This document shows, in pieces, positions 46,049-55,052 of a stretch of 64,000 nucleotides of DNA (the stretch's first letter is position 1; every line of letters starts with the position of its first letter). Both the position numbers and the translations under genes were made by a program. The DNA comes from Salinicoccus sp. YB14-2. Its GTDB lineage: Bacteria; Bacillota; Bacilli; Staphylococcales; Salinicoccaceae. Under the pieces are notes generated by a model. That model ran no database searches. It was given only the letters and a program-made list of their open reading frames with translations, and was not told where the DNA came from. The DNA is taken from assembly GCF_001265075.1 (NCBI RefSeq), contig NZ_LFKO01000001.1, positions 249,527 to 313,526 on the forward strand, in the 5' to 3' direction.

Positions 46049-47950
46049 TTATGAGGCTGCCGCTTCTTTTACAGAGATTTCTTCTTCGTTATCTTTTCGG
46101 TTCATCGGCATTAATCTCATTGCGTTCATGATGACTGCGAGTACACTTGCCTGGTGGATCAGCATGCCTGACGCCAAGTGGATGTATCCGTAAACCACTC
46201 CGAGGAGCAATAGGACAACTGTAATCAGTGCGATACCTGTGTTCTGCATCATAATGTTGAACGTTGATTTCGACATTGTGTAACCGATCGCGAGTTTCTT
46301 GAGTTTGTCACTCATCAGTACGACGTCAGCCGTTTCCATCGCGATATCCGTACCGCCGTGACCAATCGCAACACCGACATCACTCAGGGCGAGAGCCGGT
46401 GCATCGTTGATGCCGTCCCCGACCATCATGACTTTACGTTTGTTATTCTGTTCATTTTCAATATACGCCATCTTCTCATCCGGCAGCAGTTCTGCATGGA
46501 ATTCATCCAATCCTAGGATAGCCGCCACTTTCTCAGCTGCGTAACGATTGTCACCGGTCAGCATGACAAGCTTCTCAGCTCCGCGTTCTCTCAAAGTATT
46601 GACCGCTTCAAGTGCGTCTTCTTTGATTCTGTCCATGATGGAAATGAGTCCGATGACTTCACCATTTTTCGTGATGAACATCGCCGTCTGCCCCTCTTTC
46701 TGCTCTGAGATATAATCATTGATGATTGCTTCCGGTATGGTGATATTCTGTTCGTCCATGAGCTTTTTATTACCGATGTAATACGTATCTTCATTGATGA
46801 TACCGCTCACGCCGCGCGCCTTGATCGTTTCAGCGTCTGTGACTTTAACATCAGTGTCTTTAAGCTTTCTGTCTTCAGCTTCTTTCACAATCGTCCGCCC
46901 GAGGTGATGTTCACTCACCTGCTCAAGCGATGCCGACAATGCCAGTATTTCCTCTTCTGTCATATCATTATAGATTGAAATGTTTGTCACACTCGGACGT
47001 CCTTCAGTCAAAGTCCCCGTCTTGTCAAGGATGACCGTATCGATTTTCGCAAATCGGTCGACCGTGTCGCCGCCTTTGACCAGCACACCTTTTTTAGCGC
47101 TGTTCCCGATACCCGCCACATACGCGACCGGCGCACCGATGATCAGCGCACCCGGACAAGCGATGACAAGGAATGTGATTGCCAAGTGAACGTTTTGTGA
47201 AATAAAGCCCACCACGACAGCCAGAACGACAATGGCCGGTGTGTAGTATTGTGCAAATCGGTTGAGGAATTTTTCGGTACCGCTTTTACGTTCCGACGCT
47301 TCCTCGACCAGTTCGATGATTTTCGAGAATGTTGTATCTTCCCCGATTTTCGTTGCTTCCAGTTCAATGTATCCTGTGTCGATGACGCTGCCGCTGAACA
47401 CTTCATCTTCAAGAGTTTTATTCTGCAGGACGGATTCCCCGGAAATTGCGGATTCGTTAATCTGCGCTTTACCTTTGACGATTTTACCGTCAACAGGGAT
47501 TTTACCGCCGGGCTGAACGACGACCGTCTCCCCGACTTCGACCTCGTCAATGTCCACTTCGACGATTTCACCGTCAAGGATGACTTTTGCAACGTTCGGT
47601 GCCATGTCCAGAAGTGACTGGATCGAGTTGCGCGTTTTGGCCAGTGTTCTTTTTTCAAGGTATGCACCGAACAGAAACAGGAATGTGACAATACCCGCTT
47701 CAGTATATTCCTGGATAATCAATGCACCGATGACTGCGATGGTGATCAGCAGTTCTATACTGAAACTTCTTACCGTAAGTGCACTCCATGCACGCTGAAG
47801 TATCGGGCCGATTGCGACCAGCGCCGCTAAAATGAATGTAATATCTCTGATGGCCGAGTCCCCCATGACCAGAAACACAAGTCCGATCACAAGCAGTGCA
47901 CCCGAAGTGTACATTAGTTTGTTCAAGTGTTTGTTAAACCATAAAGCCAT
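46049..47950 (-). CDS. P1B-type heavy-metal ATPase with a CPG metal motif
   Basis: 633 residues. P-type ATPase motifs are complete: SGES (actuator), DKTGTLTEG (phosphorylated Asp), HHLG (the HP motif region reads SEHHLG), GDN and GDGINDAPAL. The metal-site helix reads IACPGALIIGAP: CPG instead of the CPC of copper and zinc/cadmium pumps, CPH or SPC. No N-terminal metal-binding domain is present; a separate HMA protein is encoded just upstream. The metal and direction are open. It is expressed with the HMA gene from two FNR-type promoters. Confidence 0.87.
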   Translation of the reverse strand: MALWFNKHLNKLMYTSGALLVIGLVFLVMGDSAIRDITFILAALVAIGPILQRAWSALTVRSFSIELLITIAVIGALIIQEYTEAGIVTFLFLFGAYLEKRTLAKTRNSIQSLLDMAPNVAKVILDGEIVEVDIDEVEVGETVVVQPGGKIPVDGKIVKGKAQINESAISGESVLQNKTLEDEVFSGSVIDTGYIELEATKIGEDTTFSKIIELVEEASERKSGTEKFLNRFAQYYTPAIVVLAVVVGFISQNVHLAITFLVIACPGALIIGAPVAYVAGIGNSAKKGVLVKGGDTVDRFAKIDTVILDKTGTLTEGRPSVTNISIYNDMTEEEILALSASLEQVSEHHLGRTIVKEAEDRKLKDTDVKVTDAETIKARGVSGIINEDTYYIGNKKLMDEQNITIPEAIINDYISEQKEGQTAMFITKNGEVIGLISIMDRIKEDALEAVNTLRERGAEKLVMLTGDNRYAAEKVAAILGLDEFHAELLPDEKMAYIENEQNNKRKVMMVGDGINDAPALALSDVGVAIGHGGTDIAMETADVVLMSDKLKKLAIGYTMSKSTFNIMMQNTGIALITVVLLLLGVVYGYIHLASGMLIHQASVLAVIMNAMRLMPMNRKDNEEEISVKEAAAS

Positions 47951-47977
47951 GATTAACCCCTCCTCAATATTTAATGT

Positions 47978-48196
47978 TTATGCAGTTGTTTTCACTGCTT
48001 TCACCGGATAGCCGAGTTTTTCGATGGTTGATTTCAACTCGTCACCCGTCACCGTGTCATCATGCTCGACCGTCACTTTGTTCAAGTTGAACCTTACGCT
48101 CACGTCGCTGACACCTTTCGTTTTACCAATGCCTGATTCTATCTTCTTAATACAGCTCGGACATGTTAAATCGTCTGTTCTTAAATTAGTTTTCAT
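47978..48196 (-). CDS. Heavy-metal-associated (HMA) domain metallochaperone
   Basis: 72 residues forming one HMA ferredoxin-like domain. The metal loop is LTCPSCIKKIE (CPSC instead of the MxCxxC of CopZ). SVRFNLNKVTVEHDD and STIEKLGYPVKAV are the usual beta strand and last helix. It lies 27 bp before the P-type ATPase and probably delivers metal to it or senses metal for it. GGAGGT precedes the ATG. Confidence 0.88.
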   Translation of the reverse strand: MKTNLRTDDLTCPSCIKKIESGIGKTKGVSDVSVRFNLNKVTVEHDDTVTGDELKSTIEKLGYPVKAVKTTA

Positions 48197-48240
48197 AAAT
48201 AAATGACCTCCAAAAGTTTTTTTATTTCTTGATTAACTTA

Positions 48241-48282
48241 AGTATAAGCCGCTTCCGGTTTTATTAAATTGATCCAGACCAA
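48241..48282 (-). promoter_or_regulatory. FNR/CRP-type class II promoter, proximal copy
   Basis: TTGGTCTGGATCAA (48269-48282; one mismatch to TTGAT-N4-ATCAA) is followed by exactly 22 bp and TATACT (48241-48246) on the minus strand. This places the box at -41.5, the class II activator position. Confidence 0.65.
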
Positions 48283-48340
48283 GTTTTGAATCTTTCTCTT
48301 TAAAGTGTTGATCCGACGGCTTTTTCCTTTGTCACTTATA

Positions 48341-48382
48341 ACTATATAGCGTTGTTGGACATTAAAAATTGATGCATATCAA
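48341..48382 (-). promoter_or_regulatory. FNR/CRP-type class II promoter, distal copy
   Basis: TTGATATGCATCAA (48369-48382), a perfect TTGAT-N4-ATCAA palindrome, is followed by exactly 22 bp and TATAGT (48341-48346) on the minus strand. It lies exactly 100 bp upstream of the proximal copy, with the same spacing. Confidence 0.75.
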
Positions 48383-48405
48383 GAAAGCGGGAGGAACCAC
48401 AAAAA

Positions 48406-48430
48406 AGCCAACCTCACAATGAGGTTGGCT
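48406..48430 (-). terminator. Terminator of the opine-dehydrogenase-like gene
   Basis: Perfect 11-bp stem AGCCAACCTCA/TGAGGTTGGCT with a 3-base loop and six T on the minus strand. Confidence 0.88.
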
Positions 48431-48448
48431 GCACCATCAATATATTAT

Positions 48449-49513
48449 TTAAACCTGCCCGTTTAAATCTCTGCGGGCATCGAGGCCGAGTCTTTCGAGC
48501 GTAAGTGGGTTTTTAAAGTGTTCATCATCCAGCATCAGACGTGTCAGATGAATGATCGAATCGATTGTCGGTGTTTTCACTTCGACCGCTTCTGCGATGC
48601 TCTTCCAAAGCATCAGGCCGTTCGTCACATCTTCAACGATATAGCGGTTTTCGAGATGGGTCGGTCCGAGCAGATCTTTTAAGATCGGGCTGGTATTGTA
48701 CTGCTCCTGCAGTGATGCGCCCTCTTTAAAGTACTTGCTCCGGATCGAGCGTTCGGATTTATCGACCGCATCGAAGTCCAGCGCTTTACATATTTCCTGG
48801 CGCTCAACGTCGATTTCCTCAATCACTTTTATCGTATGCTCTGTCACACCGTCTTTATACAAATAAAATTCATCGCCATGGTTGTCGATAAACCCTGTAT
48901 TTAATATCGCCGGTGCCGGATGGCTTTCCGGGTTGCCGTTATTGAGTGCCGGTTCCATGATATTTTTCGCCGGGACGAAGCAATCGTACAGAGCATCCAG
49001 TTTCTCAAGCATGATTTTCGTGTCTGCTGCAGGATATGCACTGAACAGATTGTGTTCACTGTACAGAATGACTTCCGCTTCGTTCGCCGTGTAGTCATAT
49101 CTTGCTGCATATGTCAGTGACATGGATTCACCGATGTAAACTTCAAGCTCCGGTCTCGTCTCATTTAAATATTGATGGATCAGAATGCTGAACATTGAAC
49201 TTGCACCGTTGATGTAAATCATCTGTCCATCTTTTAGATGCGGTCCGATTTCTTTGAATATTTCCAGCAGAATATTTGTCGGCAGGCATGTCATGATGAC
49301 ATCCGCTTCTGCGACAGCAAGTTTCGGATCCTGTGTATATTGTTCAAAATGTATCAGCTTGCCTTTGAAACTCACGTTCCCGTCTATGATGTTGGGGTGT
49401 GGATCTTTCAGTGCACTTTTCGAGTGGTATAAAGTGACTTCATGCCCTTTTTCAGTTAAATCTGCTGCAGCGACAATACCACCATTGCCTGCGCCTATAA
49501 TTGCTACCTTCAT
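48449..49513 (-). CDS. NAD/NADP octopine/nopaline dehydrogenase family protein
   Basis: 354 residues. The Rossmann motif VAIIGAGNGGIVAAADL opens the protein. The C-terminal helical domain has NPESHPAPAILNTG, with the His expected in opine dehydrogenases. These enzymes join an amino acid and an alpha-keto acid reductively. Staphylopine dehydrogenase (CntM) belongs to this broad group, but no cnt-type transporter is adjacent here, so a metallophore role is not supported. It begins directly after a NUDIX gene. Confidence 0.78.
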   Translation of the reverse strand: MKVAIIGAGNGGIVAAADLTEKGHEVTLYHSKSALKDPHPNIIDGNVSFKGKLIHFEQYTQDPKLAVAEADVIMTCLPTNILLEIFKEIGPHLKDGQMIYINGASSMFSILIHQYLNETRPELEVYIGESMSLTYAARYDYTANEAEVILYSEHNLFSAYPAADTKIMLEKLDALYDCFVPAKNIMEPALNNGNPESHPAPAILNTGFIDNHGDEFYLYKDGVTEHTIKVIEEIDVERQEICKALDFDAVDKSERSIRSKYFKEGASLQEQYNTSPILKDLLGPTHLENRYIVEDVTNGLMLWKSIAEAVEVKTPTIDSIIHLTRLMLDDEHFKNPLTLERLGLDARRDLNGQV

Positions 49514-49927
49514 TTATCTTATAGCTCCCTTGTAATTTTGGATCAGTTCTATTGCGGGGATATCTGCCGGTGCCCAGTCAAGCGCACCGATATGTTCCCG
49601 GCTCATCCATTTCATGTCCACATGTTCCAGCAGTTTAATTTTGCCGGAAAGTATTTTTGCGTAATACGTCGTAAGTTCAACAATGCCGAAATCATATTCA
49701 TAAACTGTCGTTGTGATTTTATCCAAGACGTCAATCCGGCATTCCATCTCTTCATCCAGTTCGCGCACAAGTGCTTCTGTTTCAGTTTCACCCTTTTCAA
49801 TCTTTCCTCCCGGGAACTCCCATTTCAATGCGAGATTTTTACCTTCGGGACGCTGGGCACATAATATTTCATCATCGTCATTCACGATGACAGCCCCAAC
49901 GACTCTGATGTTCTTTTTGTCCGTCAT
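49514..49927 (-). CDS. NUDIX hydrolase, MutT-like
   Basis: 137 residues. The Nudix box is GGKIEKGETETEALVREL followed by DEEM (about residues 36-58). EFPGGKIEKGE and the small size match 8-oxo-dGTP diphosphatases of the MutT type. Its stop codon directly abuts the start of the opine-dehydrogenase-like gene, so the two are cotranscribed. Confidence 0.85.
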   Translation of the reverse strand: MTDKKNIRVVGAVIVNDDDEILCAQRPEGKNLALKWEFPGGKIEKGETETEALVRELDEEMECRIDVLDKITTTVYEYDFGIVELTTYYAKILSGKIKLLEHVDMKWMSREHIGALDWAPADIPAIELIQNYKGAIR

Positions 49928-49968
49928 TTTTCAATCCCTTTTCTATTTTTCAAATCATTATATCAAAT

Positions 49969-51075
49969 TTACTTTACACTTAAAAATTGTAAGACTTCTT
50001 CTTTATCCGGCTGTGCAATGTTGTTTTTCATGTTCTGAGCTTCCAAGCCCCGTCCGACAATCGTTTCCACATCTGAGCGGTCGATGTCGAGGTCATCAAA
50101 TGTGAGCGCAAGTCCGAGTTCTTTTTTTATATTGTTAAACCGTTCGCTCAGTGCTTCAGCATCAGAAAAGCCAATCATTTTAGCATGTTCATCCAGCCTT
50201 GAATCAAGATTCGCATTGACGACATACCATGCATCCATTGTGAACGCACACGCTTCTCCGTGCGGCACATCGTAATTCGAAGTGAGATAGTAGCTGAACG
50301 CATGTGCCGCTGACGTCCCCGTCTGGGAAAATGCCATGCCTGCCATCATGCTGGCGAGTGCCATGTTTTCACGCGCTTCAATATTCATCGGTTCGTGATA
50401 AGCATGCTCCAAATTTTCAAATGCCAGTTTCGCCGCAGAAATTGCAATCGCGTCGGACACCGGGTTTTTATTCACCGAACCGAGACAGTCGAGTGCGTGG
50501 CACAAAACGTCGATGCCTGACGTCGCCGTAATGCCGGGAGGGCACGTCAAAGTCAGTTCAGGGTCGACGATTGCGGCTGTCGGATAAAGGCCCGGGCCGG
50601 TCAGCGGCACTTTCAAACCGTTCGACTTATCGTTGAGCACGCTCACCGGTGTCACTTCAGAAGCCGATCCGCTCGTCGTCGGTATCGCAATCAGCGGCAG
50701 GGCGTGTGAGAAATCTTCATGTTCAAGCAGATGATTGATATCTATGCTCTGCAAATAAACTGCGCATGCCGCCTTGGCAGCGTCCATCGTCGAGCCCCCG
50801 CCGATTGCTATGACACAGTCCGCTTCGTGCTGTTCCATGACATTGACGATTCTCTGTACATTGTCGAGCGTCGGATTCGGTTCGATATTTGTAACAACAT
50901 CTTTTATCTTTTCACCCAATTGGGACTCGACCAACCGGTGCAGGCCATTTTTAATCTGGGAATTCGACATCACAATCACATAAGAAGAAAAATCATAAGA
51001 CGATAAAGTATTATTCAATTCTGAAAATACGCCCTGTCCGAAATGAATCTGGACCGGATGCTGAAATGAAAACAT
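49969..51075 (-). CDS. Iron-containing alcohol dehydrogenase (group III)
   Basis: 368 residues. The NAD site is IGGGSTMDAAKA near residue 92. Metal ligands appear in DVLCHALDCLGS and HAFSYYLTSNYDVPHGEAC. The family reduces aldehydes and phosphonates or oxidises alcohols with iron. The ATG at 51075 follows AAGGGG; a GTG two codons earlier is weaker. The substrate is unknown. Confidence 0.85.
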   Translation of the reverse strand: MFSFQHPVQIHFGQGVFSELNNTLSSYDFSSYVIVMSNSQIKNGLHRLVESQLGEKIKDVVTNIEPNPTLDNVQRIVNVMEQHEADCVIAIGGGSTMDAAKAACAVYLQSIDINHLLEHEDFSHALPLIAIPTTSGSASEVTPVSVLNDKSNGLKVPLTGPGLYPTAAIVDPELTLTCPPGITATSGIDVLCHALDCLGSVNKNPVSDAIAISAAKLAFENLEHAYHEPMNIEARENMALASMMAGMAFSQTGTSAAHAFSYYLTSNYDVPHGEACAFTMDAWYVVNANLDSRLDEHAKMIGFSDAEALSERFNNIKKELGLALTFDDLDIDRSDVETIVGRGLEAQNMKNNIAQPDKEEVLQFLSVK

Positions 51076-51135
51076 AGTCACTCACCCCTTTTCTTAAATA
51101 TCATAGTATCACTTTTAACCCATACGTAATAAAAA

Positions 51136-51157
51136 AAGCACCTCGGATGAGGTGCTT
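51136..51157 (-). terminator. Terminator of nagE
   Basis: Perfect stem AAGCACCTC/GAGGTGCTT with a 4-base loop and seven T on the minus strand. Confidence 0.85.
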
Positions 51158-51167
51158 AAATTAAAAT

Positions 51168-52655
51168 CTATACAAGTTTCTTCATTTCTTCGGCGACGTG
51201 TTCCACTTCTGTACCAACGACCACCTGGATATTATTTTTACCCGGTCTGACGACACCGTGGGCGCCCGCTGATTTCAGTTCCCCTTCGTCAACTTTTGAA
51301 TCATCATTGACGTTGATGCGGAGGCGCGTCGTACAGTAGTCGATCGTGTCGATATTTTCTTTGCCGCCGAGACCGATTAATAGTTTGTCTGCTCTATCAG
51401 TGTATTTGCTCGGTGCCACACGCCCGGAGTCAGCAGCATCATCCGATGCTTCATCCCTCTCCTCTTCCGCGCTGATGATGGATGCATCACGGCCCGGCGT
51501 AAGCAGGTCAAATTTTGAAATGATTATTCTGAACAGGAAATAATAAATTGCAAAGAATACCAGTCCCTGAACAATGAGCATATATGGCTGACTCGCAATC
51601 GGATTGAAATAGCTGAGTACGTAATCAATCGCGCCTGCACTGAATGAAAACCCGGCGGTCCACTCGAACGATGCAGCGACGAACATGGAGAAGCCTGTAA
51701 GTAATGCATGTACGACATAGAGCAATGGCGCAAGGAACATGAATGAGAATTCCAAAGGCTCCGTGACACCTGTTAAGAATGCAGTGAACGCTGTTGCAAG
51801 TAAAACTGAAGCTGCAGCTTTCCTGTACTCGGTCTTAGCAGTGTGATACATCGCGAGAGCCGCACCAGGCAGACCGAACATCATAATCGGGAAGAACCCG
51901 GCCTGATAACGTCCGGTGATTCCTTGCTCACCTTCCGAAGCGAGGAAATTACCGATGTCGTTAATACCGACTGTGTCAAACCAGAATACTGAATTCAGTG
52001 CGTGATGAAGACCTGTCGGAATGAGCAACCTGTTAAAGAATCCATATAAGCCCGCACCAATGCTGCCCAGCCCACTGATCCACTGGCCAAAATTGAATAG
52101 GAGATCATAAAGGAACGGCCACACGAAAAGCAGTACTCCGGTAACCAGAACCATCGTAAAAGCGGCAATGATCGGCACTGCCCTTCTCCCGCTGAAAAAA
52201 GCTAAGTAATCAGGTAGCTTGACATCACTGAATCTATTGTACAACCCTGCAGAAATCAACCCGGTCACAATACCGATCAACACGTTATTTTCAATCACAT
52301 CAAATGCTGCGCCCACTTCTGTGACTTCAATGCCCTGTATGGCAGCGACACTTTCAGGCTGCAGCATTTGCGTTACAACCGTAAATGATACGAGTCCGGT
52401 AACTGCTGCGGCACCACTTTTGTCTTTTGTCATCCCAAACGCCAGACCTACGGCAAATAGAATCGCCAGCGCATCAAGCACCGCAGTTCCTCCGGACTGG
52501 ACAAATTCAACGATGACATTTAAATATTCCCACCCGATAAAGGCATCATTGATGGCAATTATGATAAAACCAAGACCGACAAGCAAAGCCGCTGCCGGCA
52601 AAACTGACACTGGAAACATGAAGGCACGGCCCATGTTTTGAATGTAACGTAACAT
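51168..52655 (-). CDS. nagE: PTS N-acetylglucosamine-specific EIICB component
   Basis: 495 residues. The EIIC membrane domain (about 1-380; GLHHALNSVFWFDT and GVTEPLEFSFMFLAPLLYVVHA) belongs to the glucose/GlcNAc superfamily. A flexible acidic linker leads to an EIIB domain with the phosphorylated Cys in TIDYCTTRLRINV. There is no EIIA domain. Divergent nagA and the length point to GlcNAc rather than glucose. It imports and phosphorylates GlcNAc using a separate EIIA. Confidence 0.87.
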   Translation of the reverse strand: MLRYIQNMGRAFMFPVSVLPAAALLVGLGFIIIAINDAFIGWEYLNVIVEFVQSGGTAVLDALAILFAVGLAFGMTKDKSGAAAVTGLVSFTVVTQMLQPESVAAIQGIEVTEVGAAFDVIENNVLIGIVTGLISAGLYNRFSDVKLPDYLAFFSGRRAVPIIAAFTMVLVTGVLLFVWPFLYDLLFNFGQWISGLGSIGAGLYGFFNRLLIPTGLHHALNSVFWFDTVGINDIGNFLASEGEQGITGRYQAGFFPIMMFGLPGAALAMYHTAKTEYRKAAASVLLATAFTAFLTGVTEPLEFSFMFLAPLLYVVHALLTGFSMFVAASFEWTAGFSFSAGAIDYVLSYFNPIASQPYMLIVQGLVFFAIYYFLFRIIISKFDLLTPGRDASIISAEEERDEASDDAADSGRVAPSKYTDRADKLLIGLGGKENIDTIDYCTTRLRINVNDDSKVDEGELKSAGAHGVVRPGKNNIQVVVGTEVEHVAEEMKKLV

Positions 52656-52775
52656 TGTTTTCCCCCTAAATTGTTTAATGATAAACTACTATGTAATACA
52701 ATATTTCTCACATAAATATACCACATAGAATAAAATGTATAAATACACACATTTCATTTACCATAATTTATTTTG

Positions 52776-52789
52776 TGAAATTTATTTCA
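52776..52789. promoter_or_regulatory. Palindrome before nagA, candidate operator
   Basis: TGAAAT-TT-ATTTCA is a 6-2-6 palindrome just before the nagA SD, within the nagE/nagA divergent region. It resembles a catabolite-responsive element in outline but lacks the central CG. No clear NagR-type site is seen. Confidence 0.4.
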
Positions 52790-52802
52790 AAAGGAGTCTG
52801 TA

Positions 52803-53957
52803 ATGTCTTTACTAATAGAAAATATAACACTCGTTACACATGAAGCTGAATTTGAAAATAAATGGCTGCTGATCGAGGGGGAAAGGATTTCTTCTGCCGG
52901 ACGGATGCCGGACGTGCCCGCAGCGGATAAAATCATCGACGGCGGCGGAAAATACCTTCTGCCGGGAGCATTTGAAATTCATATTCACGGGGCGGACGGC
53001 GTCGATGCAATGGATGCGGACGAGCATTTCATTAAAAAGATCAGCAGTCACTTGCCGACAACAGGGACGACTTCTTTTCTGGCTACGACGATGACTGCCA
53101 CATTCGAAAATGTCAGGGCATCTCTTAAAAATTTATCGGATTATAAATACCGCGGCGGCGCTGAAATGCTCGGCATTCATCAGGAGGGCCCGTTCATATC
53201 CACAAAACATCCCGGTGCCCAGGATCCAAAATTCATACTCTCCCCGGATACGGATGAGATGAGCAGACTGCAGGAGTTGTCGAATCATCAAATCCGTCTG
53301 ATCACTTATGCGCCGGAAGAAGATTCGGAATTTGCGTTTTTGAATGCTCTGAATGACTTGGATATCATCCCGTCTGCCGGACATACCGATGCAACTTATC
53401 AACAGCTGGAAGAGGCGTACCGTCATGGGCTCAGACATATCACCCATCTCTATAACGGTATGCGCGGGCTCCATCACAGGGAACCGGGTGTCGTCGGATA
53501 CAGCTTTTTAGGCGGCTCTTATGTGGAAATCATTGCCGACGGTGTGCACTCGAACCCTGAAATGGTGCGTCTCGCCTATGACAATATCACGTCTTCAAGA
53601 ATGATTATGATCACTGATGCCATGCGCGCCCAGGGACTTCCGGACGGCGAGTATGATCTCGGTGGACAGAATGTCCATGTGAGCGGCAATGAAGCACGCC
53701 TGGAAAACGGCGCTCTCGCAGGCAGTGTGCTGACGATGAAACAGGCGGTTAAAAACATGTTCGAATTTACAGACTGCAGCTGGACTGACATCGTCAGAAT
53801 GACTTCCTACAATGCACTGAAGTCACTCGATATGCTGGATTCAAGAGGATTGATCGAGGCCGGGTACCCTGCGGACCTGGTAATGTATGACGAAGACAAG
53901 TCTCTTACGATGACCATCGCAAAAGGCGAAGTTTATTATGATAATACTAAAAAATAA
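52803..53957 (+). CDS. nagA: N-acetylglucosamine-6-phosphate deacetylase
   Basis: 384 residues of the amidohydrolase superfamily. EIHIHGADGVD holds the first metal His pair, HQEGPFIS the bridging Glu, SAGHTDAT and THLYNGMRGLHHREPG the later His residues, and ITDAMRAQG the catalytic Asp. It produces glucosamine-6-phosphate, the substrate of NagB encoded at 62.9 kb. AAAAGGAG precedes the ATG. It diverges from nagE. Confidence 0.95.
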   Translation: MSLLIENITLVTHEAEFENKWLLIEGERISSAGRMPDVPAADKIIDGGGKYLLPGAFEIHIHGADGVDAMDADEHFIKKISSHLPTTGTTSFLATTMTATFENVRASLKNLSDYKYRGGAEMLGIHQEGPFISTKHPGAQDPKFILSPDTDEMSRLQELSNHQIRLITYAPEEDSEFAFLNALNDLDIIPSAGHTDATYQQLEEAYRHGLRHITHLYNGMRGLHHREPGVVGYSFLGGSYVEIIADGVHSNPEMVRLAYDNITSSRMIMITDAMRAQGLPDGEYDLGGQNVHVSGNEARLENGALAGSVLTMKQAVKNMFEFTDCSWTDIVRMTSYNALKSLDMLDSRGLIEAGYPADLVMYDEDKSLTMTIAKGEVYYDNTKK

Positions 53958-53983
53958 AAACACCCGTCACTCGGGTGTTTTTA
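53958..53983. terminator. Bidirectional terminator after nagA
   Basis: Perfect stem AAACACCCG/CGGGTGTTT with a 5-base loop. The right part lies inside the 3' end of the convergent zinc-finger gene. Confidence 0.8.
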
Positions 53984-54284
53984 CATTATAATCATATTTT
54001 TTGAATTTTACTGTGAGTGGTATAAACAGGAATATATAAAGCACAATCAATATGCCGGTAATGAGCACTGAAGTATTTACCGGCAGATGCATGAACGGGA
54101 CGACTAAAAAGACGAGTACCGCCAGTACAATGACCGCCAAATAGTCGAAAATGACCGATATGGTAGCGGGTTCTATATATTCTTTACAGTCCGGACATTT
54201 TATCCGCGTTCTGGGTTTTAATGCATATCCCAGCAATTTTTGTTTATACGTCCACTGATGACCGCACATCGGACATTTTGACAC
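53967..54284 (-). CDS. TIGR04104-type zinc-finger membrane protein
   Basis: 105 residues from a GTG. Two CxxC knuckles (C4/C7 in KCPMCGHQW and C30/C33 in IKCPDC) match the cxxc_20_cxxc family. Two membrane helices follow (about 46-68 and 72-92). Probably an inner membrane protein with a cytoplasmic zinc ribbon. Its function is not established. Confidence 0.78.
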   Translation of the reverse strand: MSKCPMCGHQWTYKQKLLGYALKPRTRIKCPDCKEYIEPATISVIFDYLAVIVLAVLVFLVVPFMHLPVNTSVLITGILIVLYIFLFIPLTVKFKKYDYNVKTPE

Positions 54285-54314
54285 ACTTCCACCCCGTTAC
54301 ATGTTTAATCGGTT

Positions 54315-54620
54315 TTATTCTTCTTCATCGAACTCATAATAGTCTTTTAAAATATCTTTGATCGCTACTTTTTCATTGGATTGAACCAGCTTGATGTTGG
54401 TGATGACACTGTCACAGCCTTCTTCGTTAAGATGACTGTTCAATTTTTTCACCAGGTTCAACAATTCATCTATACTGCCTTCGATTGTCGTTTCCATCGG
54501 GCCGACAAAGTGAGTCAAACCGCTGTTTTCAATAATATCGATTGAGCTGTCAATATAAGAGAATAATTTACTTTGACTTGGATGCTGCGGAAGTAATTGA
54601 ACGCTCATAATATAATTCAT
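54315..54620 (-). CDS. Thiamine-binding (MTH1187/YkoF-like) family protein
   Basis: 101 residues. SVQLLPQHPSQ at the start and GLTHFVGPMETTIEGSIDELLNLV match the MTH1187/DUF77 family of small ferredoxin-like proteins reported to bind thiamine-type ligands. AGGAGG precedes the ATG. It stands alone, with no thiamine transporter beside it. Confidence 0.8.
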   Translation of the reverse strand: MNYIMSVQLLPQHPSQSKLFSYIDSSIDIIENSGLTHFVGPMETTIEGSIDELLNLVKKLNSHLNEEGCDSVITNIKLVQSNEKVAIKDILKDYYEFDEEE

Positions 54621-54725
54621 GATAAATCCTCCTAGTTAATAATTAAATGACTTACTTTTATGATAACATTATTAAAAATAGATGACTAATATTCATTATG
54701 CATAAAAACTATAATTGGAGGACTT

Positions 54726-54929
54726 ATGGACACTAAAGCTTTTAAATGGCTCAATTTCCTACTCACTTTCATCGCAGCTATCGCAATTTATTATTTCCTG
54801 CATGACAGTATCGCAGAACAGTTCAGAATTCCGCTGATGATCGGACTCGTCATCATCGTTGTCGTCAGTCTGATTGTCGCTTTCAGACGGGAAACACCGG
54901 GACGCAGGAAAGATGATGAGAATAAATAA
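54726..54929 (+). CDS. Small two-span membrane protein, 67 aa
   Basis: Two hydrophobic helices (about 8-26 and 35-54) and a strongly basic/charged tail (RRETPGRRKDDENK). TTGGAGGA precedes the ATG. No family is recognised. It ends just before the 41-bp palindromic repeats. Confidence 0.65.
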   Translation: MDTKAFKWLNFLLTFIAAIAIYYFLHDSIAEQFRIPLMIGLVIIVVVSLIVAFRRETPGRRKDDENK

Positions 54930-54956
54930 TCAACATCTGGGAGTCTCAGGTCTGTC

Positions 54957-55035
54957 CGGGCTCCTATCGGCCAAACCGCTCTCCACTTGGCCGGTAGAGC
55001 CCGCCTATCGGTCAAACCGCTCTCCACTTGGCCGG
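54957..55035. repeat. Palindromic tandem repeat, family D: 2 units of 41 bp
   Basis: CTATCGG(C/T)CAA occurs at 54964 and 55005, 41 bp apart. Each is followed by CCGCTCTCCAC and the inverted arm TTGGCCGG. The first unit extends to GGGCTC...GAGCCC, giving a stem of about 16 bp. It sits between the ends of two convergent genes, like the 51-bp arrays. Confidence 0.85.
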
Positions 55036-55052
55036 AGTAGCTATTTATTTCG

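Noticed and set aside
48449-49513. Staphylopine (CntM-like) metallophore locus
   Set aside because: Only the dehydrogenase-like gene is present; there is no nicotianamine synthase-like, racemase or cnt transporter gene nearby, and it is shorter than CntM.
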